DNA from: Clostridiales bacterium
Lineage (GTDB): Bacteria > Bacillota > Clostridia > Lutisporales > Lutisporaceae
Direction of reading: 5' to 3'
Length of the DNA stretch: 17,945 nucleotides
Assembly (NCBI GenBank): GCA_012522255.1
Contig: JAAYKT010000281.1
Coordinates: forward strand, 1 to 17,945
The notes below the pieces were generated by a model that had not been told where the DNA came from, searched no databases, and saw nothing but the letters and a program-made list of their open reading frames with translations. Below are positions 14,932-17,945 of this stretch, piece after piece. How positions within the stretch are numbered: position 1 is the stretch's first letter; the number at the start of each line of letters is the position of its first letter. The position numbers and the translations under genes were made by a program.

Positions 14932-15363
14932 ATGGATATAAAAAAGGCTATGGAAATACTGAGGGAAAACGGATATAAAAATACATCACAAAGAAAAATA
15001 ATTCTTGATGTTATCTGTAAACAAAAACGCCCTTATAAAGCCAATGAAATCTTTAACATGGTATCAGAAGCAACGTCGGGTATAAATTTCTCAACAGTCT
15101 ACAGAAATCTTGAATTATTCTTAAACCTTGGGATTATAAATAAAATCAGCCTAAATGAGAGTTTTAATTATTATGAATTGTCGACGGGCAAACATCGTCA
15201 TCATATTATTTGCAAATTATGTGGGGTGGTTAAAGAAATAGATTTATGCCCATTTAAGGACATGGAGATTAGCGAATTGGAAAAGTTAGGCTTTGAGCCC
15301 AAGGAACATAAATTTGAAATCTATGGTATCTGCAGCAAATGTAAAAATAATATGATTAAATAA
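14932..15363 (+). CDS. zur: Fur-family metal-responsive repressor, probably Zur
   Basis: 143 residues, 16 bases after znuB. The N-terminal winged helix includes T-S-Q-R-K-I-I-L and the recognition-helix stretch N-F-S-T-V-Y-R-N-L-E-L at 52-62, which is diagnostic of Fur proteins. The C-terminal metal and dimerisation domain has the structural zinc site of two C-x-x-C pairs (C94/C97 and C134/C137). It also has a regulatory-site cluster (E82, H88, H90, H91) and H126; C106 is an additional cysteine. Zur, Fur and PerR cannot be split with certainty on these residues alone. Cotranscription with a zinc-type ABC transporter and the 7-1-7 repeat at the operon promoter make Zur the best call. It should bind that repeat when loaded with zinc, shutting off uptake and its own synthesis. 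Confidence 0.85.
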   Translation: MDIKKAMEILRENGYKNTSQRKIILDVICKQKRPYKANEIFNMVSEATSGINFSTVYRNLELFLNLGIINKISLNESFNYYELSTGKHRHHIICKLCGVVKEIDLCPFKDMEISELEKLGFEPKEHKFEIYGICSKCKNNMIK

Positions 15364-15375
15364 ATGATTCGTGTT

Positions 15376-15405
15376 TTGGTTAATAAACAGTATTAATGCT
15401 ATAAT
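15376..15405 (+). promoter_or_regulatory. Promoter of the S41 protease gene
   Basis: TTGGTT (15376-15381) and TATAAT (15400-15405) are 18 bases apart. TG at 15397-15398 makes the -10 a perfect extended type (TGC-TATAAT). The predicted start is near 15412, giving a leader of about 56 bases to the ATG at 15468. No terminator is evident after the regulator gene, so read-through from the zinc operon is possible. Confidence 0.65.
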
Positions 15406-15467
15406 TATGTAATAGAATATTAGTGGAATTAAAATATATTGGCGATATAGCTTTACGGGGTGAATCT

Positions 15468-16667
15468 ATGATTAAAAAGAAGCATTTTATTCTTTGTTTG
15501 GTATTGACAGTTTTTTTTACAGGTATATTAGCCTTTACAATAAGCAATTACATATCAATTACAGTTGGTGATAAAGTTGTTGTTACGAAAAGCGATTACC
15601 GGGTATTACAGGACAGCAAGAAACTCCTTTCGTTAAAAAAGTATATAGATAAGAATTACTTGGAGTTTGTCGACAGTCAAGTATTAATGGAGGGCGCCGC
15701 CAAGGGCTTATTTGACTCTTTGGATGATCCTTATTCCATCTATATGAACGAAAAAGAGTTCAATGAATTTAATGAATCCACGTCCGGTATTTATGGTGGT
15801 ATTGGTGTGATAGTAACTGAAAAAGATGGATATGTAACTGTGGTTGCACCTATTGAGGATACCCCCGGAGATAAGGCGGGACTCAGAACAGGCGACAGGA
15901 TTATTAAGGTTGATGATATAGATACAATGGGAATAGGGCTGGATAAAGCCACATCTTTGATGAAAGGGAAGAAAGGAACAAAAGTAAAACTTACAATTAT
16001 AAGAGATGATAAAGAATCACCTATTGCAATTGATATAAAAAGAGAAGAAATAGTATTAAAAACCGTAAAATCCGAGACATTGGAAGATGATATCGCATAT
16101 ATAAGGATCAGTATGTTTGATCAGGACACAGGCAAAGAGTTTAAGAAAGCCATAAAAGAAGTAGATACAAATACAATTAAAGGGCTGATTATAGATTTGC
16201 GACAGAACCCGGGAGGGTTTGTAAAACAATGCATAGATGTAGCAGATGAACTCCTTGATAAGGGAATTATATTTTATACCGAAGATAAATATAAGAACAG
16301 AGATATAACCTATTCCAAGGAAGGTAAAGTCAGTGTACCTTATATTCTGCTTGTAGATGGCGGTAGTGCAAGCGCATCAGAGATTGTCGCCGGTGCAGTC
16401 AAAGATAGAAAAGAAGGCCTCATAATAGGCGAAAAAACCTTTGGCAAAGGTTTGGTTCAAACAGTGGAAAAGTTAAATGACGGATCGGGATTTAAACTTA
16501 CAACGCAAAAGTATTATACACCTAACGGTATAAGTATAAACAAAATCGGTATTGAACCGGATATTGTTGTTCCCGCATTTGATGGAACCGAAGATAAAGA
16601 TACAGGTATCATCAAGGATATACAGCTTGAACGTGCTGTGGAAGAGTTACAAAAAATTGTAGATTAA
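15468..16667 (+). CDS. ctpB: Carboxy-terminal processing protease, S41 (CtpA/CtpB family)
   Basis: 399 residues. The ATG at 15468 is chosen because GGGGTG (15457-15462) sits 5 bases upstream and a signal-anchor begins at once (K-K-K-H then a hydrophobic helix, about 7-28). An in-frame GTG at 15423 lacks a ribosome binding site. Domains are an N-terminal helical region (45-100), PDZ (about 105-190) with G-I-Y-G-G-I-G-V, and the S41 catalytic domain (200-370). The Ser/Lys pair appears as S292 in G-S-A-S-A-S-E and K317 in G-E-K-T-F-G-K-G, 25 residues apart as in the family. Such enzymes act outside the membrane. In Bacillus, CtpB cleaves SpoIVFA and helps activate sigma-K during sporulation. The neighbourhood (ftsEX upstream, MinJ-like gene downstream) favours a CtpB-type orthologue, but a general CtpA role is possible, so the symbol is tentative. 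Confidence 0.88.
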   Translation: MIKKKHFILCLVLTVFFTGILAFTISNYISITVGDKVVVTKSDYRVLQDSKKLLSLKKYIDKNYLEFVDSQVLMEGAAKGLFDSLDDPYSIYMNEKEFNEFNESTSGIYGGIGVIVTEKDGYVTVVAPIEDTPGDKAGLRTGDRIIKVDDIDTMGIGLDKATSLMKGKKGTKVKLTIIRDDKESPIAIDIKREEIVLKTVKSETLEDDIAYIRISMFDQDTGKEFKKAIKEVDTNTIKGLIIDLRQNPGGFVKQCIDVADELLDKGIIFYTEDKYKNRDITYSKEGKVSVPYILLVDGGSASASEIVAGAVKDRKEGLIIGEKTFGKGLVQTVEKLNDGSGFKLTTQKYYTPNGISINKIGIEPDIVVPAFDGTEDKDTGIIKDIQLERAVEELQKIVD

Positions 16668-16680
16668 AACGGGGTATAAA

Positions 16681-17945
16681 ATGAATACTTTTTTTAAGGT
16701 AGCGGGTATGTCTTTGGCGGCTATTGGCTCCATGATGTTTAATCCGCTATTTTGGTTTATCATTATTATTACATCTTTGATTTATAAAAAGAATTACAAA
16801 TTAGAATATGAGGCAATAGGATACAATGAACCGCTTTGGCAACGAGTAATTAATTCGTTGTTAGCGGGGCTTTTAGCAGGAGTTTTAGGCAGCGGCGTAT
16901 CAGTCTTTTTAGGTATAACAATAGAACAGTATGTACCTGAAAATGGTGTGTTTCGCTCAGAAATCGTATATATTTGGGTTATAGCGTTACTTCTTTCTTT
17001 GATTAATCAACGTTATCTTTGTTTTTCGTATGCAGGGGGTATTGTTGCCTTTCTAAACCTTACTATAGGATATCCTAAAATTAATGCCATAGGTATTTTG
17101 GCTTTGGTGGGCATTTTGCATCTTGCGGAAAGCCTTTTGATATACATAGACGGATATTCCAATGCTTTACCTGGTTTCTTTAAGCTAAAAACCGGCGAGG
17201 TGGTGGGGGGCTTTCTTATGAATAGGGTTTGGCCTTTGCCCGTAGTTATATTTTTTGCCGCCATTGTCGCCGGAGGAATGGGTGGTTCAGTATCTATGCC
17301 CGATTGGTGGCCAATTATAAAACTTTTTGGGGATGTTGGTCAAACAAAAGATTTGATTTATATACTCCAACCCATACCGGTAGTTTTGGGATACGGAGAT
17401 ATAGCAGTAACAATGAGCCCGGCATCAAAATGCAAAGAATCTGCAAAACGGCTTTCTGTATACAGCCTAACTTTGTTGGCTTTATGTATTATTGCTTCTA
17501 AGCTTAGTGCATTTGCTTATGTAGCAGCATTATTTGCCCCAATAGGGCACGAAATGCTTATATTGTATGGTCAGAAAGAGGAAGAACAGGGAAAGCGATA
17601 TTTCGCCCCTTCGAATAAAGGTCTGAAGGTATTATATGCAATAAAGGATTCTCCTGCTTATAAGATGGATATAGAATCCGGTGACATTATTTTAAGTATT
17701 AATAATAATGACATAATAAGTGAAGAACAATTATATGAAATTTTAGAAAAGTATCCATCTTATATATGGGCGATAATAGAAAAAATTGATGGCAGTAAAA
17801 GAACAGTAGAGTTTAAAGATTATGCAAAAGGAATTGGTAATTTAGGTATTATTTTTGCGACTGAGAATCCAAGTAAGTATTTTGAATTGAAAAAAGGATC
17901 GCCTGTTCTTGATAAATTTAAAAGTAGGTTAGGAAATCTTTTAGT
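16681..17945 (+). CDS. Polytopic membrane PDZ protein, MinJ-like (5' part)
   Basis: The frame opens with ATG at 16681, 13 bases after the protease stop, behind a GGGGT ribosome binding site. It stays open to the right edge, so at least 421 residues are visible and the end is missing. Residues 1-310 contain about eight hydrophobic helices, with several short polar loops. Residues about 322-400 form a PDZ domain (K-G-L-K-V-L-Y-A-I-K-D-S-P-A-Y, then I-E-S-G-D-I-I-L-S-I-N). This layout, together with its position after ftsEX and ctpB, resembles Bacillus MinJ, which bridges DivIVA and MinD at the septum. The likeness is by architecture and gene order; I cannot confirm it by alignment. Cotranscription with the protease gene is very likely. 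An alternative is a membrane PDZ scaffold for the S41 protease. Confidence 0.75.
   Translation, partial: MNTFFKVAGMSLAAIGSMMFNPLFWFIIIITSLIYKKNYKLEYEAIGYNEPLWQRVINSLLAGLLAGVLGSGVSVFLGITIEQYVPENGVFRSEIVYIWVIALLLSLINQRYLCFSYAGGIVAFLNLTIGYPKINAIGILALVGILHLAESLLIYIDGYSNALPGFFKLKTGEVVGGFLMNRVWPLPVVIFFAAIVAGGMGGSVSMPDWWPIIKLFGDVGQTKDLIYILQPIPVVLGYGDIAVTMSPASKCKESAKRLSVYSLTLLALCIIASKLSAFAYVAALFAPIGHEMLILYGQKEEEQGKRYFAPSNKGLKVLYAIKDSPAYKMDIESGDIILSINNNDIISEEQLYEILEKYPSYIWAIIEKIDGSKRTVEFKDYAKGIGNLGIIFATENPSKYFELKKGSPVLDKFKSRLGNLL

Overview
The window looks like the chromosome of a low-GC, Gram-positive, anaerobe-type member of the Firmicutes, most likely class Clostridia. The signs are strong AT bias, AGGAGG-type ribosome binding sites, several TTG starts, a two-subunit (split) transketolase, an ftsEX-linked secreted murein hydrolase, and genes for a pyruvylated secondary cell-wall polysaccharide. 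I cannot name a genus. Nearly all of the window is coding, and every gene except the first reads or starts on the plus strand apart from one minus-strand gene. No RNA gene, insertion sequence, prophage or CRISPR array was found.

Region 1 (1-7935) is a surface-polysaccharide block. It holds the 3' end of an O-antigen-ligase/polymerase-like membrane protein, a large secreted phosphodiester-glycosidase-domain protein, an integral-membrane acyltransferase, a protein that fuses a GT4 glycosyltransferase to a CsaB-type pyruvyl transferase, and a WecG/TagA/CpsF glycosyltransferase. Together they suggest synthesis, acylation, pyruvylation and ligation or trimming of a secondary cell-wall polymer of the kind that anchors S-layer-homology proteins. 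Region 2 (7994-9746) is a two-gene transketolase. It ends at a strong hairpin shared with the convergent 5-formyltetrahydrofolate cyclo-ligase gene (9772-10338, minus).

Region 3 (10560-13296) is ftsE-ftsX followed by a secreted coiled-coil M23 endopeptidase, closed by an intrinsic terminator. This is the usual pairing of the FtsEX mechanotransmitter with a periplasm-facing murein hydrolase. Region 4 (13324-15363) is a compact zinc-uptake cassette: an ABC ATPase, an ABC-3 permease and a Fur-family repressor. It is preceded by a good promoter whose start-site region carries a perfect 7-1-7 inverted repeat, a strong candidate Zur operator. No substrate-binding protein gene is present. Region 5 (15376-17945) has its own promoter, a CtpA/CtpB-type S41 protease and a polytopic membrane PDZ protein resembling MinJ, which runs off the right edge.

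Regions 3 and 5 together resemble the ftsE-ftsX-ctpB-minJ neighbourhood of Bacillus, so the zinc cassette appears to have been placed inside a conserved division/sporulation gene block. I did not find a clearly undescribed system. The points most worth checking are the GT4-CsaB fusion, the candidate Zur operator and zinc cassette next to a zinc-dependent hydrolase, and a symmetric cysteine pair in that hydrolase's coiled coil.
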